Source: Acidovorax sp. NB1 (lineage in GTDB: Bacteria; Pseudomonadota; Gammaproteobacteria; Burkholderiales; Burkholderiaceae_C). Taken from it: a stretch of DNA of 64,000 nt. The stretch lies in NCBI RefSeq assembly GCF_005405905.1, contig NZ_BJHU01000005.1, forward strand, positions 124,001 through 188,000, given 5' to 3'. Position 1 is the first letter of the stretch. Every line of letters begins with the position of its first letter. The translations under genes and the position numbers were made by a program. Below, piece by piece: positions 43,891 through 52,704 of the stretch. The notes under the pieces are model-generated. The model saw only the letters and a program-made list of their open reading frames with translations. It had not been told where the DNA came from and did no database searches.

Positions 43891-45042
43891 TCAGTCGGGC
43901 TGAAGTCGCAGCAGGCGCCCTTGGGGGCTGTCAGTCACCATATAGAGAAGGCCATCCGGCCCCTGGCGCACATCGCGGATGCGCTCGCCATTGCCTTGGA
44001 GCAGTTTTTCCTCGCGCAACACCTTGCCGCCCGCCACCTCCAGCCGGTGCAGGGTGCCAAATTTGAGCGAACCCACAAACAGGCTGCCCTGCCAGGCAGC
44101 GCCGTAGCGGGTGCTGGTCAAAAACGCCATGCCCGACGGCGCGATGGACGGCGTCCAGTGGTGCAGCGGCTGTTCCATGCCCGCGCGGGCCGTGCCCTCC
44201 CCCATCTTGCCGCCGCCGTAGTTCTCGCCGTAGGTGATGACGGGCCAGCCGTAGTTGCGTCCGGGCTGGGGCAGGTTGATCTCATCCCCGCCCTGGGGGC
44301 CGTGTTCGTGCATCCACAGCTTGCCATCGGGGCCGATCGTGGCGCCCTGCGGGTTGCGGTGGCCGTAGCTCCAGATCTCGGGCAAGGCGCCGGTCTGACC
44401 GGTAAAAGGGTTCCCGGGTGGCACGGCGCCATCGGGCGTGATGCGAATGATCTTGCCGTGGTGGTTGTCCAGCTTTTGTGCATCGTCCTTGCGGTGGTAG
44501 CGCTCGCCCAAGGCCACAAACAGGTTGCCGTCCGGGGACTGGGCGATGCGGCAGCCAAAATGCAGCGCACTTTCGACCTTGGGCCGCTGGCTGAAAAGCA
44601 CACGCACGTCCTGCAGGCTGCGCGCATCGGCCGCCAGCGTGGCCCGCGCCACGGCGGTGCTGTTGCCTGCACCGCTGGCTGCGGGCTCTGAAAAGCAGAA
44701 ATAGATGCGGCGGTTGCGCGCAAAGTCGGCATCCGTCACCACGTCCAGCAGCCCGCCCTGCCCGCCAGCGGCCACGGGGGGCACCCCCGCCAGGGCGGGC
44801 CCCACCTGGCCGGTGGCGCTCACCACCCGCATGCGGCCCGGGCGTTCGGTGACCAGAAACTGCCCGTCCGGCAAAAAGGCCAGCGCCCAGGGGCTTGCCA
44901 GCCCCGTGGCCACGGGCACCAGCGAGACGGCTGGCCCGGTGTTTTGGGCACTGCTGCTGGCCACGCAGCCAAAAGCTATCAAAAACATAGCTGCTTTGGC
45001 TTTGCTGATACGCGCAAAGGCCCATTTTTTCATGAAATTCAT
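43891..45042 (-). CDS. PQQ-dependent aldose sugar dehydrogenase (YliI/soluble GDH type)
   Basis: A 383-residue periplasmic beta-propeller of the GSDH family. Blades include SPWALAFLPDGQFLVTERPG, GGLLDVVTDADF, IWSYGHRNPQGATIGPDGKL and MHEHGPQGGDEINLPQPGRN (PQQ and calcium region). It oxidises sugars at C1 with PQQ. The N-terminal signal region MNFMKKWAFARISKAKAAMF is encoded largely by a copy of the dispersed repeat (44971-45033). The ATG at 45042 has GGAGG 10 nt upstream; longer in-frame extensions lack family similarity. Confidence 0.88.
   Translation of the reverse strand: MNFMKKWAFARISKAKAAMFLIAFGCVASSSAQNTGPAVSLVPVATGLASPWALAFLPDGQFLVTERPGRMRVVSATGQVGPALAGVPPVAAGGQGGLLDVVTDADFARNRRIYFCFSEPAASGAGNSTAVARATLAADARSLQDVRVLFSQRPKVESALHFGCRIAQSPDGNLFVALGERYHRKDDAQKLDNHHGKIIRITPDGAVPPGNPFTGQTGALPEIWSYGHRNPQGATIGPDGKLWMHEHGPQGGDEINLPQPGRNYGWPVITYGENYGGGKMGEGTARAGMEQPLHHWTPSIAPSGMAFLTSTRYGAAWQGSLFVGSLKFGTLHRLEVAGGKVLREEKLLQGNGERIRDVRQGPDGLLYMVTDSPQGRLLRLQPD
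44971..45033 (+). repeat. Dispersed GATAGCT repeat encoding a signal peptide
   Basis: AAAAGCTATCAAAAACATAG, CTGCTTTGGCTTTGCTGATA, then CGCGCAAAGGCCCATTTTTTCAT. It covers most of the N-terminal signal region of the sugar dehydrogenase, read antisense. Confidence 0.7.
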
Positions 45043-45191
45043 CGCAAAAAGTACCTCCACCCCAGGGGGCGCGCCAAGGGTGCACCAACACCGGGTCCGC
45101 GCTTCGAAACAGCTCTGCCGGAGCACCGCGCTACGGCCCAAACGCCCGGCCATCTCCATTTAGTTGAATCAAATCAATGGCTTGCAAAACA

Positions 45192-45208
45192 GCTTATTTT
45201 TAATAAGC
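45192..45208. promoter_or_regulatory. Inverted repeat in the divergent 45043-45235 region
   Basis: GCTTATT (45192-45198) and AATAAGC (45202-45208) are perfect arms around TTT, in an AT-rich patch 28 nt before the NlpC/P60 ATG. It could be an operator or a promoter element. No clear -35/-10 pair was identified. Confidence 0.35.
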
Positions 45209-45235
45209 AACCATACCGTGTTACCCTTCGCCCCC

Positions 45236-45826
45236 ATGTCCAGATGGTTTTGCCTCCTCCTCCTGGTCTGCGCCACCACCGCGCAGGCAGCCCCCCAGAC
45301 GGCCAATTCTGACGATATGGACCGTTTGCTTGCCGACAAAGGCCTGCTTACCCGGCTGGAAAACGTGAGCCACCAGGTGGCCGACAAGGCCCAAACGGTG
45401 GCCGGCCGGGCATCCGACCTGGTGGTCAACGCCATGGGCTTCCTCGGCGTACCCTACAAGCGCGGTGGCAACAGTGCCGAAACCGGGTTTGATTGCAGCG
45501 GTTTTGTGCGCGCCATGTACGAACAGACCGTGGGCTTGCTCCTGCCCCGCCGTGCCGACCAGCAGGCGGCCGCCACCCAGGTTATTGATAAAAAAGAACT
45601 ACAGCCGGGCGACCTGGTGTTTTTCAACACCATGCGCCGAAATTTCAGCCATGTGGGCATCTACGTGGGGGACAACAAGTTCATCCACTCTCCCCGCAGC
45701 GGCTCGGAGATCCGGGTGGAAGACATGGGCCTGGCCTACTGGTCCCGCCGCTTCAACGGCGCACGCCGCGTGACCTCTGCCGAGGGTGCGGCCACCAGCA
45801 CCGCCCAGGCAGCGCAGCAGCAGTAG
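45236..45826 (+). CDS. NlpC/P60 family peptidoglycan endopeptidase
   Basis: A 196-residue secreted C40 peptidase. The signal peptide is SRWFCLLLLVCATTAQA. The catalytic domain has Cys87 (TGFDCSGFVRAMY), His139 (FSHVGIYVG) and His151 (KFIHSPR). It cleaves peptide stems in peptidoglycan, usually between gamma-D-Glu and diaminopimelate. The ATG at 45236 was chosen because a signal peptide begins there; the longer frame starts with TTG at 45164 without support. It ends with an Ala/Gln-rich tail. Confidence 0.9.
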   Translation: MSRWFCLLLLVCATTAQAAPQTANSDDMDRLLADKGLLTRLENVSHQVADKAQTVAGRASDLVVNAMGFLGVPYKRGGNSAETGFDCSGFVRAMYEQTVGLLLPRRADQQAAATQVIDKKELQPGDLVFFNTMRRNFSHVGIYVGDNKFIHSPRSGSEIRVEDMGLAYWSRRFNGARRVTSAEGAATSTAQAAQQQ

Positions 45827-45866
45827 GCACGACCCGTACGCCCTCGCCCTCTGGCGGCAGGGAGGA

Positions 45867-46247
45867 TCAGCGCTTGATTTCGTACACCGTCTCGGTGCTG
45901 CGGATCGGCCCGCCCACCACATTCACCGGCCCGGCGGACGGGTCCTTCAACAGCGCCTTGGCGGCCGCCATGTCGGCCTGGTAGCGCGCGCGGGCCTGGG
46001 ATTCACAGCCCTTGCGCTCTGCAGCCGCCATGGCCCGGCATTCCTCCAGGCTGATCTTGAGCCCGCCGCCTGCTTCGCGGATGGCCGACTGGTAGCGCTG
46101 CTGTGGTGTGGTGTCGGGCAAGCCCCCCCGGGCCAGCGAGGCTTCGTCCCCTTGTGCCAGGGCCCCTGTGGGCAGGGCCAACAGGCCACCCAGGGCGCAG
46201 GCCGCCGCGAGGGCAGCACCGGAACGGGTCCAACGTGGATAGGTCAT
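45867..46247 (-). CDS. Hypothetical periplasmic protein
   Basis: 126 residues, not recognised. A signal peptide (TRSGAALAAACALGGLLALP to ALAQ) is clear. The mature part has a helical, charged central stretch with two Cys (LEECRAMAAAERKGCESQAR), a possible disulfide. The start at 46247 follows AAGGAAA at a fair distance. It is convergent with the NlpC/P60 gene. Confidence 0.7.
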   Translation of the reverse strand: MTYPRWTRSGAALAAACALGGLLALPTGALAQGDEASLARGGLPDTTPQQRYQSAIREAGGGLKISLEECRAMAAAERKGCESQARARYQADMAAAKALLKDPSAGPVNVVGGPIRSTETVYEIKR

Positions 46248-46422
46248 GGAAGTTTCCTTTCTTGCTGTGCTTGGATCACCGCAGGGCTGCAAAAGACGCA
46301 TGGCGCCGTTGGTGCAGACAATCCCTGTGGCACGGAAAGCCTCACTGTAGTTTTGCGGCCGGGCCCTGCCCCGCCAGCAGGTGCCGCGCTACCATGTCAG
46401 ACACCACCCACAGGCCGCCGCC

Positions 46423-47112
46423 ATGCACCACCCTTCTGCGCCGCCCCCCGGGGCCCATGCCCCGCACGACAAGGACTACCTGCGGCGCCTGCTGGCCGAA
46501 CGCAACCAGGCGCCCGCCAATGCGGCGGGCATCGATGCCGCCATCGAGGAGGCATTTGTGCGCAACGTGGCCATCCTGGTGCTGGACATGTGCGGCTTCT
46601 CGCGCATCACACAAAGCCACGGCATCATCCATTTCCTGGCCATGATCCACCAGATGGAGCAGGCGGCCCGCCCCGCCATCCGGGGCAATGGCGGTGAAAT
46701 CATCAAGCAGGAGGCCGACAACCTGTTTGCCGTGTTCAACAGCCCCGGGCAGGCCCTGGAGGCCGCGCTGGACACGCTGCGCGCCCTGCAGGCCATGAAC
46801 ACCGTGCTCCCCCCCGAGCGTGTGCTGAACGTGAGCGCAGGCATTGGCTTCGGCCCCACGCTGGTGATTGCCCAGCAGGATCTTTTTGGCCCCGAGATGA
46901 ACTGCGCCTGCAAGCTCGGGGAGGATATTGCCGGAGCCAACGAAATCCTGCTGACCGAGGCCGCGCACGCGGGCCTGCCACCGGGCCGCTATATCTGCGA
47001 CAGCAGCAGCTACCAAATTTCTGGCATGGACCTGCTTGCCCACCGCTTCGGGCATTGCCTGTTCGAGCGGCCCTTGAACTCCCCGCCCCCGGGCGCCACT
47101 TCAGCCGGGTGA
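46423..47112 (+). CDS. Class III adenylate/guanylate cyclase domain protein
   Basis: A 229-residue soluble single-domain cyclase homologue. Metal-binding Asp55 (LVLDMCGFSRITQ) and Asp99 (IIKQEADNLFAVF) are present, as is Lys95, the usual purine-selecting Lys. In the transition-state segment MNCACKLGED, Asn160 is kept but the catalytic Arg is Lys164. Activity is therefore uncertain. No regulatory domain accompanies it. The start at 46423 gives the family-typical N-terminus; a GTG at 46381 is the alternative. Confidence 0.8.
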   Translation: MHHPSAPPPGAHAPHDKDYLRRLLAERNQAPANAAGIDAAIEEAFVRNVAILVLDMCGFSRITQSHGIIHFLAMIHQMEQAARPAIRGNGGEIIKQEADNLFAVFNSPGQALEAALDTLRALQAMNTVLPPERVLNVSAGIGFGPTLVIAQQDLFGPEMNCACKLGEDIAGANEILLTEAAHAGLPPGRYICDSSSYQISGMDLLAHRFGHCLFERPLNSPPPGATSAG

Positions 47113-47214
47113 CGCGCACAGGGGGCGTTGTCCGACAGGGGGCGGCCGGGCCCTTCGGTACAGTCCCCCAGTCGCTTTCATCTCATTCGCATTCAAGGTC
47201 ACAAAGGGGAAAAC

Positions 47215-47469
47215 ATGCTGTCAATATTGGGAACGTTGCTGGTCGGTCTGGTCGTGGGTTTGATTGCCCGTGCCGTGAAGCCCGGGGACGACAAACTGGG
47301 CTGGATCATGACCGCACTGCTGGGCGTGGCGGGCTCCTTCCTGGCCAGCTATGTGGGCATGGCCATGGGCTGGTATGCACAGGGCGACTCGGCCGGCTGG
47401 ATTGCCTCGGTGCTGGGTGCCGTGGTGCTGCTGGTGGTGTACGGCCTGGTCAAGGGCAAGTCGTCTTAA
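47215..47469 (+). CDS. GlsB/YeaQ/YmgE family small membrane protein
   Basis: An 84-residue protein with three hydrophobic segments: LSILGTLLVGLVVGLIARAV, MTALLGVAGSFLASYVGMAM and WIASVLGAVVLLVVYGLV. GLIARAVKPGDD is the family signature. Members are stress-induced inner-membrane proteins of unknown mechanism (transglycosylase-associated family). AAAGGGGA about 6 nt upstream fixes the start. Confidence 0.88.
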   Translation: MLSILGTLLVGLVVGLIARAVKPGDDKLGWIMTALLGVAGSFLASYVGMAMGWYAQGDSAGWIASVLGAVVLLVVYGLVKGKSS

Positions 47470-47490
47470 GCCGCCGCACAGGACCGCTCC

Positions 47491-48012
47491 ATGCCCAGCT
47501 CCTTGCAGATGGCCGCCGGTGACCCGGACCTGGCCGCCGCCGTGCGCCGTGCGCGCAAGCTGCTGCACCGGCGGGCGCTGGTGGCCGCCGCCGCCAGCAT
47601 GGTGCCCGTGCCGGGCCTCGACTGGGCCGTGGATGCAGCCCTGCTGTCCCGGCTCATTCCCCAGATCAGCGCCGAGTTTGGCCTGTCGGCCGGGCAGATC
47701 GATCAACTGGACCCCAGCAAGCGCGAACAGGTGCAGAAGGCCGTAAGCCTGGTCGGCTCGGTGCTGATCGGCAAACTGATCACGCGCGAGCTGGTGCTGC
47801 GCGCCACCCAGACGGTGGGTCTGCGCCTGACTACCAAGCAGGTCGCCAAATACGTGCCCCTGGCGGGCCAGGCGGTGGCAGCCACCCTGGGCTACGCCAC
47901 GCTGCGCTACCTGGGCGAACAGCACCTGCGCGACTGCGTGCGGGTGGTGCAGGAGGCCGGGTTGCTGTTGCCCGCCCCTGCCTCAGCACCCGTCCCCACC
48001 GCCCGCAAGTAG
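47491..48012 (+). CDS. Hypothetical protein, possibly membrane-associated
   Basis: 173 residues, not firmly recognised. It has an amphipathic basic start (RRARKLLHRR), then MVPVPGLDWAVDAALLSRLI, and a C-terminal moderately hydrophobic region (YVPLAGQAVAATLGYATLRY). The pattern recalls DUF697-like (YcjF-type) membrane-associated proteins but is too weak to assign. It follows the GlsB-like gene by 21 nt and is probably co-transcribed with it. Confidence 0.7.
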   Translation: MPSSLQMAAGDPDLAAAVRRARKLLHRRALVAAAASMVPVPGLDWAVDAALLSRLIPQISAEFGLSAGQIDQLDPSKREQVQKAVSLVGSVLIGKLITRELVLRATQTVGLRLTTKQVAKYVPLAGQAVAATLGYATLRYLGEQHLRDCVRVVQEAGLLLPAPASAPVPTARK

Positions 48013-48024
48013 GCCCTGGCTGGC

Positions 48025-49719
48025 TTACTCTGCCGCGCAGACGAAGCTGCTGGCATCTTCCACACTGCCCGAACCCTTGTACTTGGCGAACTTTGGATAG
48101 GCGCACAGCGGCCGGGTGCGGTTGGGCATGGCCGTGTTGGCGGGCAGCGCCTTGGCCGCGATGGTGTCAGGCGCCACACCCTTTTCCACCCAGTCCACCA
48201 TGGCCTGGATCGAGTCGAAGTTGTCTGTGGCCGGGCCGCCCGAGCAGTGGTTCATGCCCGGCACCAGGAAGGTGCGCGCAAAGCCCTGCGTGGCCGCCAT
48301 GCCGCCGTTGTTGGCTGCCAGGCGCTCGTAGTAGTCCACGGTGTCCAGGGCCGAGAAGATCGGATCGGACATGCCATGGATGAACAACATCTTGCCGCCG
48401 CGCTGCTTGAAGGCCGCCAGTTTGTCGTCGCGGTAGGTGTCATAGATGGCCGAGTAGGCTTCCATGCGTGCCGGGTCGGTGTCGAAGTTGAAGGTCAGCG
48501 GGTTGAACGTGAGGTCTGGTGGCGTGAAGAACTCGTTCACCAGGGCGTCCACCATCAGCGTGATGTAGCGCGCGTCTGGCGTGGCGGTGGTGGAGCTGCC
48601 CAGCGTCCAGGTGCGCCAGCCGGGGGCGGCCAGGCCCGGGTCCCAGGGCTGGCCTGCATACAGGGCCTTGCCAGCGGAATTGCGCGGGCCCGCAAACACG
48701 CTCTTGAGGGCGCCCACCTGGGCGCTGCTCAGGCAGTCGGCCCCCTTGGCGCCACTGCACTGCAGCACGGCCGGGTCAAACTTGCAGGCCTTGACGTTGT
48801 TCACCAGGCCATCGGCCACACCGTCGGCCGCGTCGCACGACGACTTGACCGCATCGGCGACCAGGTTCAGGTCGGCATTGCTGAATGCCTGCGACAGGAT
48901 GCGCTTGCCCGACGCGTCTTGCGGCGCAATGGCGTCGAACTGGATGGTGTTCCACATCGCCGCCACCGTGGCGCCGCTGGACACACGCATGGCGGGCGCA
49001 CCGGCCGTGATGGCGTCGAAGTAGTCCGGGAAGCGCTGCGAGAACATCATCCCTTGGCGCCCGCCGCCTGAGCAGCCCGAAAAGTACGAATGGTCCGGCT
49101 TGCGGCCATAGCGCGTGGCAATCAGCGACTTGGCGGCCACGGCCGTCTTGTCATACGAGTTGTAGGCATGGTCGATGCGCGCCTGCGGGTCGGCGCCAAA
49201 GCTGGCCGTGGTGCCGCTGTGCCCCGCATCGGTGGACACCACCGCAAACCCCTGCCCCAGCGGCGACGGCGTGCCGCCCGAGATGCTGGAGCTGAGCGAG
49301 GTGTCGCGCAGGATGCCGTCGTTGCCGCCGCCACCGATGAACAGAAAACGCCCGTTCCAGTTGTCCGGCAGGCTCAGCTGAAAGCCGATGGCGTAGTTTT
49401 TGCCATCCACGCCCACGCGGGGGTTGATGGCGCCCGTGATCACGCAGTGGCCCGGCAGGAAGGCGCCGGTGGCGGCCCCGCCTGGGCGCTTGGTGTCTGC
49501 CGCCACATAGCTGGTGGTGAGCGTGGTCGCTGCCAGACCGGCCTTGGACGACAGGTCGGCGCAGGCAGCGGCCGGTGTGAGCTGCTGGGCGGTGGCGTCT
49601 CCGTTGCCGCCGCCGCAGGCTACCATCAGCAGGGGCATGGCGAGTGCGGTGGGAACCAACTTGCGGCGCAATCCCGCCGCTGGCGGGCAGGCGGGATGCA
49701 GTGCGTGACTGAATGGCAT
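48025..49719 (-). CDS. Tannase/feruloyl esterase family lipoprotein, MHETase-like
   Basis: 564 residues. The signal peptide ends in a lipobox (LLMVAC, Cys35), so it is probably lipid-anchored. The serine hydrolase has nucleophile Ser217 in SYFSGCSGGGRQGMM, Asp452 in HGMSDPIFSALDT and His491 in VPGMNHCSGGP, with Cys216/Cys492 as the tannase-family active-site disulfide. Many stretches match my recollection of Ideonella MHETase (DPQARIDHAYNSYD, FSALDTVDYYERL, RTRPLCAYPKFAKYKGSG). The carboxylate-binding Arg is kept (Arg384), while the Glu after Ser is Gly218 and the Phe415 equivalent is Leu. It hydrolyses an aromatic ester; the exact substrate is unproven. A Bug receptor gene is upstream. Confidence 0.9.
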   Translation of the reverse strand: MPFSHALHPACPPAAGLRRKLVPTALAMPLLMVACGGGNGDATAQQLTPAAACADLSSKAGLAATTLTTSYVAADTKRPGGAATGAFLPGHCVITGAINPRVGVDGKNYAIGFQLSLPDNWNGRFLFIGGGGNDGILRDTSLSSSISGGTPSPLGQGFAVVSTDAGHSGTTASFGADPQARIDHAYNSYDKTAVAAKSLIATRYGRKPDHSYFSGCSGGGRQGMMFSQRFPDYFDAITAGAPAMRVSSGATVAAMWNTIQFDAIAPQDASGKRILSQAFSNADLNLVADAVKSSCDAADGVADGLVNNVKACKFDPAVLQCSGAKGADCLSSAQVGALKSVFAGPRNSAGKALYAGQPWDPGLAAPGWRTWTLGSSTTATPDARYITLMVDALVNEFFTPPDLTFNPLTFNFDTDPARMEAYSAIYDTYRDDKLAAFKQRGGKMLFIHGMSDPIFSALDTVDYYERLAANNGGMAATQGFARTFLVPGMNHCSGGPATDNFDSIQAMVDWVEKGVAPDTIAAKALPANTAMPNRTRPLCAYPKFAKYKGSGSVEDASSFVCAAE

Positions 49720-49879
49720 GGTGCGGGTCTCCGGTGGTGTTGTGGTGGGAAAACAGGTGTGAAGCGCAGGCCCGGCGGCAGGCAAGGCTGCGCCCCGGCC
49801 CGTGCCGCCTGCGGTTGCAGGTGCGCGGGCTCAGAGGCTCAGAAGGTGTGTGGAAAACGGGAGTGCTTGCTGCGGGCGC

Positions 49880-50881
49880 TCAGTCGGCCTTGAAGCCGGT
49901 GGCGGCCACGGCCCTGCCCCAGGTCACCGTGTCGGCGGCGATGGTGCGGGCAAAGTCCTGCTGGCTGGTGCCCGTCACGCGGAAACCGGCCTCTTCCATC
50001 TTGGCCTTGCCTTCGGGCGACTGCACGGCCTTGATGATGTCGGCGCTCAGCTTGGCGACGATCTCGGGGGGCGTCTTGGCCGGGGCCACGATGCCGAACC
50101 ACGAAGAGAACTCCAGGTTGGCATAGCCCTGCTCCTTGATGGTGGGCACATCCGGCAGCGCGTTGGTGCGCGTGGCGCCGGTGGAGCCCAGCGCCACCAG
50201 CTTGCCTGCCTTCACATTGGGGGCGGCCAGGCCCACGCTGGCGAACACGCCCTGCACATCTCCGCTGAACAGGCCGCCCAGCGCGTCCGAGGTGTTTTTG
50301 TAGTGCACGGGCTCGGGCTTGAGCTTGACGGCGTCACCAAACATGAATGCGCCAAAGTGCCCCGGCGTGCCCGCACCAAAGGTAGCCAGGAACAGGCCCT
50401 TTTGCTGCTTGGTCCAGTCCACAAACTCCTTCACGTTGCGCGATGGCACCTTTTGGGGGTTGACCAGCAGCACAAAGTCGGAGGTGACCACCTGGCTCAC
50501 GGGCACAAAGTCCTTGGCCGGGTCATAGGGCAGCTTGTTGTAGCTGCTGGGGGCAATGCTGAGCTGGCCGGTTTCGCCCAGCATCAGCGTGTAGCCGTCG
50601 GGCGCGGCGCGAGCTGCCTCGCTGGCGGCAATCAGGCCGCCCGCGCCGGGCTTGTTGTCCACGATCACGCCCGCATTGCCCCAGCCTTCCGAGAGCTTTT
50701 GCGCCAGCAGGCGCGCCACGATGTCGGGCCCTGTGCCCGCCGGGAAGCCCACGATGATGCGCACGGGCTTGCTGGGGTAGGCCGCAGCACTTTGTGCCTG
50801 GGCCCCCGCCCAGGGCACAAGCCCGGCCAGGATGGATGCGGCCACCAGGGCGCGGCGCAAGGGGTGAACGGTGTTTTTCAT
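49880..50881 (-). CDS. Bug family tripartite tricarboxylate transporter substrate receptor
   Basis: A 333-residue periplasmic receptor with a signal peptide ending AGAQAQS. Bug signatures: KPVRIIVGFPAGTGPDIVAR, VIVDNKPGAGGLIAASEAAR, a central SGDVQGVFASVG, and ALPDVPTIKEQGY. The start at 50881 has GGAG 5 nt upstream. Bug proteins such as TphC bind terephthalate or related acids, which would fit the MHETase-like esterase encoded downstream on the same strand (160-nt gap). No TctA/TctB genes accompany it. Confidence 0.92.
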   Translation of the reverse strand: MKNTVHPLRRALVAASILAGLVPWAGAQAQSAAAYPSKPVRIIVGFPAGTGPDIVARLLAQKLSEGWGNAGVIVDNKPGAGGLIAASEAARAAPDGYTLMLGETGQLSIAPSSYNKLPYDPAKDFVPVSQVVTSDFVLLVNPQKVPSRNVKEFVDWTKQQKGLFLATFGAGTPGHFGAFMFGDAVKLKPEPVHYKNTSDALGGLFSGDVQGVFASVGLAAPNVKAGKLVALGSTGATRTNALPDVPTIKEQGYANLEFSSWFGIVAPAKTPPEIVAKLSADIIKAVQSPEGKAKMEEAGFRVTGTSQQDFARTIAADTVTWGRAVAATGFKAD

Positions 50882-50959
50882 GGTGTCTCCAGGGCTTGTA
50901 CGTTGGGAAAGGTCAAAAATCAAATCAGGGAAGGCAAAGCAGCGAAGGTGTGCGGGGCG

Positions 50960-51436
50960 CTACCGCAGCTCAAAGAACCGCATGGCCACGGCGTCCGGGT
51001 AGCGTGCGCCGGTGCCCACAAACATGCGCTCGGCAATCCAGGACAGCGCGGGCGAGGCGGTTTCGAAGCTCGGGCTGCAGCGGAAATAGACCTGCGCCGG
51101 GTCCACCAGCTCGCCGCGCACCAGGCGGGCAATCAGCTCGGCCGGGCCCGAGCGCACGGCACGGTTTTGCACATAGATCAGGTCGCCACCATCGGTCTCC
51201 AGCACGTAGCGCGCGTCCAGCTCCGACAGCCGGTCGTTCACGATGAGCTGAAAATCCGCGCCGCCGGGCAGCACCCGCGCGCTCCAGCCATCGCCGGTGG
51301 CGGTGCCACCCACAATGGGAATCAGTCTGCGCAGGCCGTGCACGGTGTGGCCCACCTCCTGGGGACTGCCAACCTCTACGCGGAGGTCGGCAAAAAATTT
51401 GAATTGCGGATCGGGCAAGGACATGGGTTCAGACAT
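50960..51436 (-). CDS. DUF3237 family protein
   Basis: 158 residues with features of the DUF3237 beta-barrel family: LRRLIPIVGGTATGDGWSAR, LPGGADFQLI and DARYVLETDGGDLIYVQNRA. Function unknown; genes of this family often sit beside aromatic-catabolism enzymes. The start is ambiguous (51436 or 51424). It lies 78 nt upstream of the Bug receptor on the same strand and divergent from a LuxR regulator, so it is likely the first gene of the esterase operon. Confidence 0.82.
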   Translation of the reverse strand: MSEPMSLPDPQFKFFADLRVEVGSPQEVGHTVHGLRRLIPIVGGTATGDGWSARVLPGGADFQLIVNDRLSELDARYVLETDGGDLIYVQNRAVRSGPAELIARLVRGELVDPAQVYFRCSPSFETASPALSWIAERMFVGTGARYPDAVAMRFFELR

Positions 51437-51583
51437 GGGCCTAGCGTAAGTCCCGTTGCTGGTGCGGCCTGTCATCCCAGAAGATGACGGGATAACCCCA
51501 GTGCCCTGCACCGGCTTTGACGGCTTTTTCAGCGCACACTCCAAGCTTTAGCCCACCGTCACCCCCAATTTCCGACTTGTTCC

Positions 51584-52486
51584 ATGCGGCAGTGGCTTCC
51601 CCTCTCCTTGCAGACGGCACCTGGCCGCCAGGTGCTGCACAGTCCTGCCAGCCAGACGCTGGCCAGCATGGTCCATCGCCTGGGTGGCCATGGTTTTGCG
51701 CCCGGCCTGCTGCAGGACCTGGAACCCGTGCTGCCCGCCGCGTCTTGGTCGGTGTACCGCACCGGCCACCGCTGCAAGCCCACGCTGTTCATGTCCGCCA
51801 GCCGGGGCGTGCCCGACACCACGCAGGACTGCTGGTGGGCCTACCTGTCGGGCCCCTACCGCAGCGACCGTACCTGGGGCCGCTCTTTTGACGAAGTGCC
51901 GCTGGCCGCGCCTGAAACCCGGCTGTGCCATGTAACTGCGACCGAGGTGGAGGGCGAACACCGCGCCCGGGTGTACGAAGCCCACGGCGTGGCCGAGCGC
52001 GTGTCGGTGGTCGAATATGAAAGCGACGGCTCGGTGTTCGCCGTCAACTTCTATCGCCACCAGCACCAGCGCGCCTTCAGCGACCGGCAGATCAGCGCCT
52101 TCGAATCCGTGGCCCCCGTGCTGCTGGCGCTCACGCGCAAACACATTGACCTGTCGCACACCCAGGTGGCCCCGCCAACGCTGTGGCACGAGGTCACCGG
52201 CCCGGGCCCTGCGCATGCCTTGGCGCTGCCCGCCGACGCCGCCCTGGCCCCACTGGGCGCCGATGGCCTGCCCGTGCTGCGCATGCGCCTGGTGCGCCTG
52301 CAGGCCGAGCTGACCGACCGCGAGCTGGACGTGTGTGCCCGCCTGCTGCAGGGCATGACCCACGAGGGCATCGCCACCGACCTGGGCCTGAGCGTGCCCA
52401 CCGTCAAGACCTACCGCAACCGCGCTTTTGCGCGCCTGGGCATCCACTTTCGCAACGAGCTGTTTGCACGGGTGCTGGGCGGCTGA
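51584..52486 (+). CDS. LuxR-type transcriptional regulator
   Basis: 300 residues. The C-terminal LuxR/GerE helix-turn-helix is LTDRELDVCARLLQGMTHEG then IATDLGLSVPTVKTYRNRAF (about 242-285). The N-terminal part (about 30-200) has no recognisable receiver or autoinducer domain and could bind a small molecule. It is divergent from the DUF3237/Bug/esterase genes with a 147-nt gap and probably controls them. Confidence 0.87.
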   Translation: MRQWLPLSLQTAPGRQVLHSPASQTLASMVHRLGGHGFAPGLLQDLEPVLPAASWSVYRTGHRCKPTLFMSASRGVPDTTQDCWWAYLSGPYRSDRTWGRSFDEVPLAAPETRLCHVTATEVEGEHRARVYEAHGVAERVSVVEYESDGSVFAVNFYRHQHQRAFSDRQISAFESVAPVLLALTRKHIDLSHTQVAPPTLWHEVTGPGPAHALALPADAALAPLGADGLPVLRMRLVRLQAELTDRELDVCARLLQGMTHEGIATDLGLSVPTVKTYRNRAFARLGIHFRNELFARVLGG

Positions 52487-52704
52487 CGCTGCCAAGCCCC
52501 TCATTCCCCCCCATCAGACGCCGGGCAGCACGCGGCTCATCGTCCAGGCCAGGCAACCGGCTGGATGACTGTGCAACGCGTTTCTGGCGCGCTTGGACTC
52601 CGCGTGCGACGATTCTTGCGAGATGACGGCCGGGCAGAGGGCGCGTGGCTGCAGACCATCCAGCCGCTCCCAGCAACTGCGTCCAAAAACACGAAGAGAC
52701 CCCG

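Noticed and set aside
45164-45235. Longer N-terminus for the NlpC/P60 protein
   Set aside because: It would start at TTG and place 24 residues before a perfectly good signal peptide.
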